Of a stretch of DNA of 64,000 bases, positions 12,370 through 25,119 are shown in pieces. The notes under the pieces are model-generated. The model was not told the DNA's origin, did not search any database, and saw only the letters and a list, made by a program, of their open reading frames with translations. Source of the DNA: Artocarpus heterophyllus. Lineage: Eukaryota; Streptophyta; Magnoliopsida; Rosales; Moraceae. The DNA lies in contig CM046330.1 in the NCBI GenBank assembly GCA_025403435.1, forward strand, positions 16,142,239 to 16,206,238, in the 5' to 3' direction. Position 1 is the first letter of the stretch. Each line of letters begins with the position of its first letter. The position numbers were made by a program, and so were the translations under genes.

Positions 12370-13235
12370 GTATGTATATATATATTTATATATATGTACG
12401 TATATGTATATATATTAAAAGAAACGCTTGAAATTTTGGACACAACCAAAAGGCCGACAGATTTTCCTTGCTAAACTGCACAATTAGTTGTATTGACTTA
12501 TATTAGGTTTCTTTCTTTCTTTTTATTTTATTTTATTCCAAGCTAATGCGTTGTACTAACCATTGTATTGGAATCCTGTAAATAAGAAGAAAAAAATTGC
12601 CGCCTATTTTTGGGGCAGCAATGATCAATCATAACTATGGAGTGGCACTGGTTCTTTTTTCGTTAGAATTACTTCATGTAGTTTTCACGAGAATTACTAG
12701 GACTATATTTACAATAGGATAAATAGACTCATTAATTGTGCAATCTCAAATTATTGTAGTAAAGGGAATATTTAAAATTAATAAGACACAACTGATAGCA
12801 TTTTTTCATCACAACATCATCAATTCATTTTCTAAAATAATCTTTCTCTATGTTATTTTTCCTTCTATAAATAATAGTCGGGTCACACTCAATTCAATTG
12901 TGTGTAATGTTTTTTACCATTGTTTGTGAGGAATATGTCTCCTGTCAATCACTCCTTCTACTGTTATTTTTAAATAACATTTTGCTTTTTACCCATGTAG
13001 TATTGTTTATGTATGTTAATTACTCATCTCAGTAGAGTGTAACAACAAAAATTAGAAATAAGTTTAAATTTTAAAGTTTCTTTGTTAGAGATTACCTGGC
13101 TTTCTTCATTCCCTAGTACTATGGAAAAAGGGCATGTGAAACTTTTTCTAAACCCCTCTACATTGAGAATTATTCAAAAAATAATATACACTGAAGAAGA
13201 AGTTCTGATATATCTATATCTATTATTCAATTTTT
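11769..13235. other. AT-rich DNA with a TA microsatellite, no gene
   Basis: Probably Helitron 3' or intronic remnant. The only clear structure is the TA-rich microsatellite listed separately. No coding sequence supported. Confidence 0.45.
12321..12416. repeat. (TA)n-rich microsatellite
   Basis: About 95 bp of alternating TA with short TATG and TACG interruptions. It can form cruciform or slipped structures and is likely polymorphic. Confidence 0.9.
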
Positions 13236-13252
13236 ATAATATTTTCTTTATT

Positions 13253-14312
13253 TTCTTTTTTTTTTTGGAGGAATCAAATCTTTATTCAACTAAACAATAG
13301 CACAAATAAGGGCTCAAAATAACTACCCTTTAAGCACAAAAGATCCCAGTTATAGATAGGACTCGTCAATATACCAATGAAGCACGGGAAAACAAGCAGC
13401 CCTGATACCCATAGGAGAAAACCTGATCAACTCCAAACGTAGAGCTTTATGGCCCAAAAGATTCTACAACTGTTGATGGATAAAGTCAATCGATCGCAAT
13501 CGGACATACCCATCTAAGGGCACTTATAATCTGGCCTAGGTATAATTCTAGCCAACAAAATTCACACATACCACTGCTAAGCAATGGGTGTATAAACCAA
13601 ACCGAGTATGAAGGTAGGGAGACCACCTCCTTTATTTCACACACAACTAAACAAAAACAAAAACAAAATATGAAAAAAAGATACAAACATATAGGAAAGT
13701 CCCAGGGTGGGAGAAATCCGTTGCCGCGCTGCTTCCTATTCTGGCCATTTGTGGGCTGGCCGATCGTCGACGTTCGTCGGCTCTGACTGCTTGCCTCCAC
13801 CGTCCTGTCCTCAAAAACTATTGGGAGTGCTCCTTGGCTTCAGAGAGCTTCACCGCTTTAGCTCCCTGACCACCAAGTCCCACCCCCTCTGACCATGCCC
13901 GAAGCCAGGACGTCCTCATCTTGTCCCTTGGATCCCCACAAGACAGTCATCCTTCCAGTTCTTGTCGTTGCCATAGTCCAGCCTCAAGATCTGCCATAAA
14001 GTCCATGAACGCCGATGCTGTCCTCCACAAAAGCCATCTCTTGCTCTCGCCGGTATAGAAATCCCCTGGCTTCCTCTTCAACTCGCCCCTACAGACTCGA
14101 TCCCCTCCTCTGCCATGGTACCTCTCCTCACCGAATTCCAACCCCCCCTCTTGCAGACCCGAGTCCCGTGCGGCCACCCCAGAGGCAACTCTAGGTTAAG
14201 GCTCGAAGGGAAAGGGGGCAGCGCCACTCCTCTCTCAAAGAAGACTTTGAATAATACCTTTGGAAAAACCCTAGCAGAGCTTCAGAAACGTGTTTTGAAG
14301 CCCACAACTGAT
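13253..14312 (-). mobile_element. LINE-1 remnant, internally deleted
   Basis: Read on the - strand, the 3' end is AATAAAGATTTGATTCCTCC followed by an A tail (the T run at 13253-13266 on +), a typical plant L1 3' end. The 5' end side is GC-rich (13700-14250), like an L1 leader and ORF1 start, including GATGG/GAGGAG-rich codons, but I see no endonuclease or reverse transcriptase, so the body has lost ORF2. Flanking sequences 13236-13252 and 14313-14329 are similar (ATAAT.TTT.C.TTATT), an imperfect 17-bp target duplication. It lies between the Helitron helicase and the RPA-like fragment. Confidence 0.6.
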
Positions 14313-14591
14313 ATAATTTTTTCCTTATTAATTATCTTCTGACTTACAAACAGAGAACAAGGGTGCAAGCAACGACTTTTGAAAACAGAAGTTAAGGAGG
14401 TTGTTGGACATAATTGAGTAAGCACATCAAATATGATCCTTCACGTTTCCTTCGTTCTTTTCACTCTCTAGACAGATACACGAAGCTTGGAGATTAAGTT
14501 GGTAAAATGCTGACCTACTCACTTCTAGTTTTCAACTAACATCTCATTTTTCAATGATCTAATCTTAATTTATTTTATATTATTATATTTT

Positions 14592-15032
14592 AGATGTTGT
14601 AGCTTTAGTTGTATGGATATAACAAATAAAAGAAATCCAAATAAATAGAGAGGCCCAAATATAGCTGGAGAAATTACTTTCATCAACGGAAGGTATGTTT
14701 GAAAGCTTATTTTAGACTGTAAATTTAAGTTCTAAATTATACTACCTATTGTGTTATCAGAGTGCGAATATGAGGGTGCTATTCATTGGCGATGAGGATG
14801 TAACATTGTAAATATGATTTCTGCATTACCTTTTATAGTTGCACTACATATGAGAGAGTTCATATTACAGCAAGTTACAAGTACAAAACATAAATTTAAC
14901 TATTTTCGACATCTTCTTACAAACTTAATTTGTTTAAAACTAATCTTTTAACAGATTTATTACTATCTACCAAGGGAAAAAGTTGCATCAAAATTGAACC
15001 TGATTTACCTCAAGCAATTGCGTTACGTGCAT
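14592..15032 (+). pseudogene. Helitron-type RPA/DUF223-like fragment
   Basis: Short coding-like segments separated by AT-rich intron-like DNA: DVVALVVWI at about 14592 and KIEPDLPQAIALRAW at about 14982-15031, the latter followed by GTAAG, a 5' splice-like site. The pattern resembles the RPA/OB-fold exons that follow the helicase in plant Helitrons. The identification rests on short motifs and on position downstream of the helicase, so it is tentative. Confidence 0.3.
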
Positions 15033-15426
15033 GGTAAGTTCAACGTAAAAAATACCATCAAATTAATTTTTGATTCTTGTAATGACTTAAAAAAAGACTT
15101 GCTTATTTACTAATGGGCTAACAGTAAATTAGAGACGTCTAAAATCCATCATTATTAAAAGAGCACAACGCGCATCTTCGCCATATAGCATAGTTTTTGA
15201 AACCAAAATAAAAACTTTGTGAAAATAAACACAATACCAGATCTGCTACAAGAGGTTAGTATTTTTTGAGCTTCCTACTTTTATAAACACTTCTTTTACA
15301 TTAATCATGTTTTCTATGAAAATTAATTAACTACGTTTATTGTTTATATTTAAGATAGATCATAGATAACATTGGATCCTAAAGACATGTATGTTATGGG
15401 TAACTTTTTTGTTGCTGAATTCTACC

Positions 15427-15581
15427 TACACCAGCTGCTACAAAAATGCAGCCATGATCATTTACATTTTTTTATTGTATATACACCGTATATACATATA
15501 TACATATATATATATATATGTATTAGATCTTAAATGCTAGCTACATCAGCTGCTACAAAAGTGCAGCCATCATCATCTACG
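15427..15581 (+). repeat. Duplicated 40-bp unit around a TA tract
   Basis: CTACACCAGCTGCTACAAAA at about 15425 recurs with few changes at about 15541 (CTACATCAGCTGCTACAAAA). Each is followed by TGCAGCCAT.ATCAT, so each unit holds a short GCTGC...GCAGC inverted repeat. A TA-rich stretch (about 15476-15522) separates them. Confidence 0.75.
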
Positions 15582-15971
15582 TATGTATGGATTGTATATA
15601 TCGGAAATGCAAGCATCAATGTTACTATCATATTAGTGCAAATTTGAGATTAAATCTTCGTAATTTTTTTTTCATACTTTATTACAATTTTGGTTGTTTG
15701 TTTTCTATATCAAAACTCTCTTACATTCCTTGTTATAAAACAAGTTTGAATTTTTTTTTTTTTTTAACGAAACCTTGTTCGTTGATGTCGTTCGTTCATT
15801 TAATTCACAAAACAAATTATCAATCAAGAACGTGCCGTGTACGTGCATACGACAATATAGTCAGACATATGCACAAAAAATAGAGCAAAAATACCCAAAA
15901 CACCCTTTATATTTTGCTAATATACTATTTTTGTCCTTCTTGTTATGAAAATGTCCATAATATTCCCTGTG

Positions 15972-16260
15972 CACTAAAAAGAAAAATGTGTTTTAATGAC
16001 AATTAATTTTAGTAATATTTTAGCACAAAATGTCACAAATAATGTAGTATAATTAGTGGCATTAACTATAAAATGTTACAAATAATGTAATTAGTAATGT
16101 TTTATAATTGCCACCAAAAATCTAGTTTTACTGACACTTAGAAATGTCACAAAAAATATAATTTGGTGGCATTTTATTATTGTCACTAAAAGGGATCTTT
16201 AGTAACAGTTTGAAAGTGAGACTTAAAAAATGTCACGTATTTCTAATAATTTAATAATAA
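15972..16260 (-). mobile_element. CACTA element terminal and subterminal region
   Basis: Starts CACTAAAAAGAAAAATG, the terminal signature of plant CACTA (En/Spm) elements. Repeated subterminal words follow in both orientations: variants of AATGTCACAAA and GTGGCATT with TTAGTGACA/TGTCACTAAAAG. Subterminal repeats of this type bind the TNPA-class protein in characterised elements. It is the 3' end of the element that carries the transposase pseudogene on the - strand. The other TIR (ending TAGTG) was not found. Confidence 0.65.
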
Positions 16261-16925
16261 AGGTGATAACTAAGTGAGATTTTGTTACAGTTAAATACAC
16301 AATTAGTCTCCAAATAAGTGCCTTAAATAATCATGTGAGTTTCTCATTCAAAAAAAAAAACCTTGCAAGCGATATATGAATTGAAAAGTAACTAAAAATT
16401 TTTAAATGAGATAGAATTGTTAGAGATATATAATGTTGCTATAATGATTTAGTAAAAAAGGTAAAATAAAGAAAAGAAGAACTTGTAGGTCATCCTCTCT
16501 CATGCTTTAGACATCTTCCGCAAAGCATATATAAAATTACAAAAGCGATTTTAATTGATGCACCATAGTTGCAACGAAGATCGAATTTATCTACGAGCTT
16601 GGTAACTTGGTGAGAAAAACAAAACCTCATTCCCTAATATTAAAAAAAAATCTAAAATCTCATAGATAAGAAAGAACAATAATAAAAAAAAAATTGAAAC
16701 CTATTAGAAAATTAAGTCAACTTACAATTATTGATCATCTTCATCCACTTTATTTGTATCCAAACTTAATGATGTATCAATAGTTATACCTGACTTATCT
16801 GTGCTTATCAAATTTATATCTTGATTCTCATCATGCACTGGCAGACTGCATCCCACGGTTTCCAAATAAGATTTGACATTCTCATCTTGGGATTACGTGT
16901 CCATATCATAATAATCTGTAGGATT

Positions 16926-19900
16926 TATTTAGGTAGCTACATGCCATCCTTTATGTTGGAGGTCTTCTACATATATTACTTGTTTTTCTTTAGAAGCTAG
17001 TATAAAAGGCTCAACATTACACGTCAACCTTAAGAAATTGACTCTTGTGCAATCTTTCTCTTCTCTAATTCCACTTTTAGCTATCCATTTACGCTTAAAA
17101 AGTATAACTCGATTTCCCATTGAATAGTCCAATTCAATGATATCTGTCAATATTCCATAAAATGTAACATCTCCTAAAATAGAATTTTGATCCCCACTAC
17201 TAACAAACCTTTGAGTTTTGACGGTCATGATAACTCTATAATTTTGAGTTTTTTTTTGTTTTGCTCAATATCTTTTGAGTGGAACCTAAAATCATTTATC
17301 AAATATCGCTTATATGTAGTATACATATTATTTGGCCCAAGAGCCAAACATCTAATATCTTTAAAAATTTGATTCTCTGCAAAATCATATAACTCCTCCA
17401 CCAGTTTGCATAATAGAAGAAAAATGAAAAACTAGAAAATTAAAAATATATTATTTAAAAATAAGTTTTTTTTAATTCCTCTCCAAAAAATGTACACTAA
17501 TTCAAGTTGCTCCATTTTAATTAAAAAAGAAAAGAAAAGAAACAAGAAGTAACTTCAAGAAGGGTATATAGTTTGAGAGGCCTTTATAAAAATAATCCAT
17601 GAAAATAATATATATATAGCACTAACTTTTCTAGCAAACCATGATGGAAAATTTTGACTATGAAGAGAGTGTTTCACTATCTCTGAAAGACGAGAAGCTT
17701 CTGAAACAACAATTTTTTGATGTTGTCTACAATATGGAAATAGAAAAATCAGTCACACATTTTATGTTAGGTATAAATTCAATAATTATGTTTATAATAA
17801 GGCTTACTCAATAAATGGGCTGCCACAATAGAATTAAATCACATAACGATGTTCTTTTACTTTTGTGTCCTCGTCTAATGTCCTTATATCTCTCTTTCCT
17901 ATATGTCAACCTTTTATTTGAAAAATAGGTAGTCTTTCTCCACTAGTTTTAGCATCAGAGTAATTTATAGGTTTGCGATTAAATTTTGTTTCGACTCCTT
18001 TCATATACCGAGAGCAAAATGTCAAGCATTCATGAGCCAAATATCCTTCTGCAATGCAACCTTCTACTCGATTTTTATTTCATCTGTAGGACTTCAATGT
18101 GGACAAGTACCTGCAGTGATACTTGCATAAGTAAATCAAAAAATACTTTGAAAATTAACAAAAATAAATCATATGTAAATTACCGTTCAATAGGATACAT
18201 AATCCGATAATGTAAAGGTCCTGCAATCCTTGCCTCAGCTGCTAAATAAATAACTAAGTGTGGTATGATGTGTTAAAAAATGAAGGAGGATAATTTTTTT
18301 CTAGATTGCACATAGTGACAGCTATTTCTTTTTCTAGACGCATCAAATCTTGGAGTCGAATAACTTTTAAATATATTTCTTAAAAAAAAGTTACTTAATT
18401 CAGTTAGATGTAACCGTACACGCAGACTTGATACTCCTCTCAATGCTAATGGTAGAAGTTGTTACATTAGAATATGACAATCATGACTCTTATGCCCTGA
18501 AATTTTTTGTCGTTTGGGGTCAATGCATCTCAAAATATTTTCTGTGTAGCCATCTAGAACTTTGATATTCTTTAGTAGCATGAATTTTTTTTTCTTTCCC
18601 TTCTTTTTCAATTGTAAAACAAGCAGGAGGTATGTTGGTTTTGCCCGCTGAGTTACCCTTGGATAAAGTTTACATCTTAGGCCAATTTCTTTCAAGCTAA
18701 GACATGAGTTCAGATTATCATTTCATTTTTCCATATAAATTCAATAATGTACCAACCACCCTCTAGCATATATTCTTTTCAATGTGCATCACGTCAAGGT
18801 TGTGATGTAGCAAATTGTCTTTCCAATATGACAATTCAAAGAAAATACTATTGTTTTCCAATTTTATGGCAATTCAAGGTTATCAACAACTCTTTTCCCA
18901 AATTTTATTTGGTTTCCTGCTAACATATCAAGCACCATAGAGCCAATTGATGGATTGGGCGCTACTTTCACTTCCTTTATACTATCAAAAGATTTCTCAT
19001 CATTTCTGAATGTGCAGTGTATATCTAACCAACGACGATGAGCCATGTAGCAAAACTTTTTACCATGTGTTAACCAAGTAGAATAGGTGTATTGATGACA
19101 ATCTGGACATGCATATCTTCCTTTTATGCTCCAGCCTGATAAGTTTGCATATGCGGGGAAGTCACTGATAGTCGACAATAATCTAGCATGTAACCAAATT
19201 TTCTTTTTTTTTTTTTTGATGAGTCGAAAGTGTCAACTTCAACTTTCAACAATTCTTTCAACTCATCCATCAATGGCTGCAGATACACATCGATATTATT
19301 TCCAGCTGTTTCTGGGCCAGATATGAGTGGTGACATAATGAAAATGTGTTGCTTCATGCACATCCATGGTGGGAGATTATACGGTATCAAAATAACTGGA
19401 CATGTGCTGTGAGAAAATGTTTTGTGAGTCGAATATTCTGAGGATCTGCAGAAATTGTTTTGTGATACTGATCAAAAGTCTTCCATGCTGGAGATCACTA
19501 GGATGCTTCATATAACCATTATTACCATTGTTTTTATATCACGTCATCAAATCTGTGGTCTTTGGCGACATGAATAAACGTTGTAATCTTTATTTTAATA
19601 GAAAATGACGTAGAACTTTAGCACTGGTCCTACAAAATCCAACACTTAGTCATCAAACCAATACAACAATATAAATAAATATACTTTAAATGGAGTTATT
19701 TCTATTTTTTACATACCTTGGTATGTGGCATACACAACATTCCTTGACATCTGTATAGAATGCAGTCATTAGGACATGCATCTATTTTTCATAACAAAGC
19801 CCTAACTTTTTCATTAGTTTTTGTGTCTCATAAAAGGGATTTGATAATGTTTCACCTTCTGGAAATACTTTTTTAAATAATTCAAGTAACATACCGAATG

Positions 19901-20434
19901 ACTTGTTACTTCATCCACAAAGGCACTTAATATGATATAGTTCAATAATAAATGATAGCTTTGTAAAGCTTTTGCATCCTGGGTAAAGTTCAATCTCTGC
20001 ATCCTGCATCAAGTCATAAATTCTTTTTTTTTTTCCCTCCACACTTGGCTTATTGTCTAGACTTTCATGATCTATACTTCAAGCTTCATGTTGTGCACAA
20101 GACTGACCCAATCCATCGTTTAAAATTCCGTCCATATGAATATCATAATTCTGCTCATTATGACTTTTTGTGTCTCTAAATTTTGTGTACTATTATGAAT
20201 TGCAGTCGTTTCTCCATGAAGGACCCATTTAGTACACCCCTCGAAAAATCCATAGCACATTAAATGTTCAAATGCTAATCATCGATTGACAGGTATAACA
20301 AGCACACACTTTAAGCAAGGGCATAAAATCTTTCCTTCAGGACTTGCATTTTTGAATGCAAACTCAAGAAACACATCTATGCCTTTTTGATATGAGTCGC
20401 TCAATCTAGATTGATATATCCAACTCTTATCCAT
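16926..20434 (-). pseudogene. CACTA TNP2-type transposase pseudogene
   Basis: On the - strand the domains appear in the normal order. The transposase-associated N-terminus starts MDKSWIY at 20434 with GKILCPCLKC. The TNP2 core follows: YNLPPWMCMKQ and GNNIDVYLQPLMDELKEL (19390-19240), then ISDFPAYANLSGWS and HGKKFCYMAHRRWL (19170-19020), then YWKDNLLHHNLDVMHIEKN (about 18830-18780), then VLDGYTENILRCIDPK and GHKSHDCHILM (18560-18462). A DUF4218-like part has HYRIMYPIERYL (about 18210) and GYLAHECLTFCSRYMKGVET (about 18030). A DUF4216-like C-terminal part has LGDVTFYGILTDIIELDY (17175-17120). Many stops and frameshifts, so it is inactive. Length and order fit a nearly full-length TNP2 gene that decayed in place. 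The family moves by cut-and-paste. Confidence 0.85.
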
Positions 20435-21367
20435 ACGTTTAATCTTCTAAAGGGACTAGTGTGCCTGTTTGAAATTATTTCATATAGATAGAAAAAAAAA
20501 AGAGAGAGAGAATAATGAGAGACAAAAATTTGATACAAAAACAAGAACATGCACCATAGTGTAAATGAGGCAGTCTTTTTAACTCGCATGCAACAAAAAC
20601 AATTATGCCATTGCTGGATTGATCTAGAATTGTGAGAGGTAATGTGAATTTTGAGTGCCAGTTATTTATATTTATTGTACTGCCTCCTATTTGGCGCATA
20701 ATATATTTTTATATATATTTGGCCGGTCAAATTAAATTCCTCTTTGTAATAGTCTTCATATTGTCTTCTTATTTATTTCTATCGAATATCCTGATTGCAA
20801 ACCAATTGTAAAGATTATTTAACAAAAATAATAATAAAACACACATTGATTAATATTAAATAAAAAAAAAGCATGTAGAGTTTAGAAGAAACCAAGATTT
20901 TTTTGAAAGTTTGATGGGTTTACCTTCTACTACAACAGCAGTCTCTCACAAAAATGCAAATAAAAAGACTCTCAAAAAAAAAAAAAATGAAATCCTAGTA
21001 TAAAATTCTGATACTCTCGACGAAGCCTTGCACTTCTCTGCCTAGATTGTTATTTAAAGGCAAAATCAGCACAAATGTCCAAAAGAGTGGGCTGATTCGG
21101 TAAAATTATTGATAACATTATCAATGAATTCCTCCTCTGCTTCTTTGGATCCATATGGCGAATTGAAACAAGGAAAGAAAATAATGTTATTTTTAATTTA
21201 TTTATTATTATTTATTTGGTTTTTTAAATGATAATAAATAAATAAAAATAAATTTAAGTGGTCCAATAGACATGTATTTTCTAAAGGGTGTCAACCAAAG
21301 GGTATTCAGAACTGTTATAACGCTTTAGAAAAAATACCTCTTTTCATGAAAGGTAACGTACACTCTG
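20435..21367. other. CACTA 5' flank / intergenic, no gene
   Basis: Should contain the 5' end of the CACTA element, but no TIR could be recognised. AT-rich with A-runs at 20860 and 20980. No coding sequence supported. Confidence 0.4.
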
Positions 21368-21377
21368 ATGGTGGGTG

Positions 21378-21720
21378 TCTATAAATATCACGTTAAGAGG
21401 GTCCCTAAGTCTATGCAATTTCTTCAGAAATACACCATCTCTAAAATTGCAGAAGGTTTAGAAGATTCTCTTTCTTTCACAAGTTTTTGTTTTCTTCCAG
21501 AATTCTTTCAGAGAAACTCTATATTTATTGTTCAGATTATCAATGGCTGGAGGTCAGTTTTCGTTCTTTACGTTTCCGCATTTAGATGATTTTCATGTAA
21601 TTTGGTTTATGCATATATGAAAATCATAACTCTGTTTATATGTAAATATTTTACAAATAATTGATTCTTTTGTTTTCGTTGAAAAGCATTGCAAGTTGAT
21701 GTAAAGCACAAAGCTTCATC
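21378..21720 (+). pseudogene. Possible promoter, 5' UTR and first exon of a host gene fragment
   Basis: A TATA-type site (CTATAAATATC, about 21379) is followed by about 150 bp of leader and ATGGCTGGAG|GTCAGT at 21543, where GT could be a 5' splice site. A candidate acceptor ending GTTGAAAAG precedes CATTGCAAGTTGATGTAAAG at about 21689. Joining them gives a short frame beginning MAGALQVDV, loosely like the start of major-latex/Bet v 1-type proteins. A T run at about 21727 and unrelated sequence follow, so any gene is truncated. This is a speculative reading; only the TATA, ATG and splice-like sites are seen directly. Confidence 0.2.
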
Positions 21721-22443
21721 TCTCCTTTTTTTTTTTTTTTCATTTTTGTATAAACTTAGTTGGTGCATTAGCTGGCGTCTCTACTTTTAGAGAAATTTAT
21801 TAATGGCATCTAGTTCGGTTAAACTATTGTATCCAAAGACTAGGCATTATATCTCCTCAAAAAAAGAGGCTAGGAATTATGGGTCTTGCTGTAGCCACAC
21901 AAGTACGGTATTATGAGAATAATTCATGTTATTTTCTCCCAAAAAAAAGGCTAGGAATCATATCATAAAATATGATATTATTCTTCAGAGTTTGATGCTA
22001 TAAAATTATTACTAACCAACAAATTAATAGAAAGCACACAATTAATAACATTAAAATAGACATCTAAGTAATACATCTAAATATATCTCATAAAATATAT
22101 TACAAATTAAAATTTAGAAACAGAAAAAAAAACATATTTCATGATGTGGATATATTTCGAGAGTACAAAGCACTCTGTATAATTAATTATCTTAATCATA
22201 CATGCATGTAAAATACAAAAGCATCGATAAACAAAACGTCATACTTTAAATGGGATACGTCTTGAAAGTAGTAGACACCCCATAATATTAGCCATCCCTA
22301 CACTAGAAACAATGAATCTAAAGCTTTTAACAATAGCATGCCACAAAACACAAAGCAAGAGTGGTTATTCAACACACGAGAAATACAAGCGAACATGTTA
22401 TGGGTAAAACTAAAAGATTACAATTGGAGGCTCAAATCTAATG
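21721..22443. other. AT-rich DNA left of the chromovirus array, nothing recognised
   Basis: Two short related words (CTAGGAATTATG / CTAGGAATCATAT near 21872 and 21950) and no gene. Confidence 0.5.
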
Positions 22444-22448
22444 GCTAG
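22444..22448. repeat. Target duplication GCTAG, left side of chromovirus array
   Basis: GCTAG directly precedes the TGTAACG start of the first LTR, and the same five bases follow the last LTR at 41325-41329. A 5-bp duplication is normal for Ty3/gypsy integrase. One pair flanks the entire two-copy array. Confidence 0.85.
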
Positions 22449-22775
22449 TGTAACGTCCCCTTACGGATGTCACAGATGTCATTACATTCTTACATTCATA
22501 CTTTCTTGGACTTTAAACATAAATATGAATACAAAACTTAAACGATACTTTTAATTGTAAAAGTAATTAAACATACTTAACAAGGATCCATTCATACATT
22601 TTTTAAAATAACTTAACATTATTAAATCACATTGCTTAACTCATTCCATGTCATAATTTATTCAATTATACTTAAAATTAGCCATGAACTTATTTTAATA
22701 AAATAGATATACCAAGTTATAAAATCATAACTTATAAAAACATCACATCACTTATTAGTTACATGCTCCCACAGT

Positions 22776-22965
22776 TCGGCAGGCCGAATATGGGACTTCG
22801 GCAGGTCGAACATGATCAGTAGGTCGAAAACCCTCAACTGGCAGGCCGGCAGAGGCTTTGCAAATCTGGCTTAAAAACTCATCATCGTCCTGCAGGCCGA
22901 AAACGTAATCGGCAGGCCGAACTTTCGGACATTGGCAGGCCGACCGAGGATGTTCGGCAGGCCGA
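22776..22965 (+). repeat. TCGGCAGGCCGA cluster, LTR 1 left end
   Basis: About eight matches or near matches to TCGGC-AG-GCCGA, with good copies at 22776, 22909 and 22954 and variants at 22798, 22816 and 22889. Each unit is two 5-bp inverted arms around AG. The G+C content contrasts with the AT-rich LTR. Confidence 0.85.
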
Positions 22966-25119
22966 CCGAGCCAAAATCCTTGAGAAAACTTATTTTGTAA
23001 AACAGATTTAACTTTTCAATAAAAATGCGGAAGAACAAATTCTTTAAAATGATAAAATAAAATATAAAACCATAGTTCAAGTATTCTTAAAACTTAACAT
23101 AAAAAAATAATGTTCAAAATATAAAACTTGATTTAAAACATAAAATCATTCTTCTTGGCGTTCTTCCGGTTACAATTCATTGTGCTTAGTGCTCACACGC
23201 CTTCCCATGTCCTCCACCTAGTCCATGATTTTCTTACCCTTATCAGCAACATGACATAAAACACGAATAAGCTAATGCTTGTAAGTACATATAATTCTCA
23301 CATTTAAAACATTTCATATACATCATCATATCATAGAAGTGCCTTAAGCACAATTTCATAGAAACATATCTTTCATTAAATTGACCATTTTAAAACTTAT
23401 TCCATTTTATCTTAAGGGCCCAAGTGTTGCACCATGAACATCATTGTAGGCGCGCCATCATGAGAGAAGAAGGGTAGCTAATCCCAAACCAAACATGACA
23501 TCATAACATATCATTTCATAACATTGGTGTGCAACACTTATTAGGTGATACATATATACGTAATTTTCATATTTTGAAACATGTCATCATCATACATGCA
23601 TAACTTTAAATCATGAAAATCTTTCATAAGAAACCCTTTAAGGAAAATAACCACAAAATCATCATGAATGTCATTGAGAACATATCATCAAACTTTGTAA
23701 AACGAGTCATATTACAGGTGAGAATGTACTTACCTTAACGCTAGATACTTAACCTTAATATACTTTTGGTCACGACGCCGCGGTCTCGATGTGCTCGTTC
23801 CTTTGAGTGTTCATGCCATTTATCCATTTAAAAATATAATAAAATTAATACTTATCATAAAACATCCATTCGCATAACATTCATTCATATAACATTCATA
23901 TATATATTCATCCCATATTACAAACATAATTCATAATCATCATTGTGAAAACATAAAATTATCATCACATAATCATGTTATCATGATTTTTTTTTCTTAA
24001 ATCATAGAAATTACCTTAAGCATGTAAAAACAAACCATACATTTCTAAACATGAAATCAGCCAACATTAATAATAATGTAGATGAATAATCTTTTGAAAA
24101 CATTTTCTAATAATTTAAAATACATACATTTTAAAAACTCATACAAACATCTTATTATCATGTATTTCAACATCATAAAAATATTTCATCATCAATCAAA
24201 ATCATTTAAACATATAAAACATTTTATAAAACAAAAATCCAAAAATAACATTTTTAAAACAGTTTTCTCATAGAAATTTCGTAACATAAAATATACTCAT
24301 TCTTGTCAACTTTCATGAAAAACATCATTCATTTACCCCTTGAATAAACATTACATTTTTCATGCATCGTAGTCAAAGAGTAATATTTTACTATGAAGGG
24401 TAGATGATAGAAAATTCATATTTTTCATAGAACACTAACATGACATGAAACTTGAAAAAACATCACATAATACATACATGAACATCATATTAAAAACTCA
24501 AGACAAAATACAATACCTAGAGAAAGATATTGCAGACGATTGGAGGAGGAGAAATGCTTTTCAAAAACACCGAAAAACTGAGTCCTTACCTTAAAAATTT
24601 TCTTCTCAAATTTCTTGAATTTAACCAATGAAATATAACTTTTTCTTTCAATACTTGCAAAGAATTTTTGAGAGAGAAGGAGGATAGAATTCGTGGAGAA
24701 GAGAAGAGAAAGAAAGAAATTAGAAATCGTCTCAGAACTGAGAGAGAAAAGAGTGAGAAGATGAGAGAAAAACTGAGGAATAGAACGTTAAATTTTTTTT
24801 TTTTAACGTAACGAGCATAATGAAAATTCATTACTCTCCATTAAGTCAGAATTTTCTGACTGTTTGACAGCAAATGGCGTGGAGGAAGGAGAGAAAAGAG
24901 GGAAGTCAAACAATCACTCCTCACTTACCATGTTTTGCCCTCTTAAAATAGGAAACCATTTAAAATCATACAAATCAATGCGAAGTCAACCTTTTAATTT
25001 CCTTAACTGACAAAATTATTCCATTAATATGCCAATTAATCACAATAAATCACTCATTTAACGTAATTATCTCAGCCATAAATTTGGAGAGATTTCTACT
25101 GACTGCTCGTCAGCTGTGT

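Noticed and set aside
12321..12416. TA-rich tract as a centromeric or scaffold element
   Set aside because: It is a simple microsatellite of under 100 bp with no higher-order repeat around it.
20452..20462. CTAGTGTG as the second CACTA terminal repeat
   Set aside because: It lies only about 20 bp from the transposase start codon and shares nothing with the 15972 terminus beyond five bases.
22776..22965. Clustered palindromes as a CRISPR array
   Set aside because: Units are 12 bp, degenerate, closely spaced without unique spacers, and lie within plant LTRs.
24082..24273. 63-codon frames at 24082-24273 and 31910-32101 as LTR-encoded proteins
   Set aside because: Low-complexity AT-rich frames on the antisense strand of the LTR; a corresponding complete frame is not kept in LTR 3 or LTR 4.
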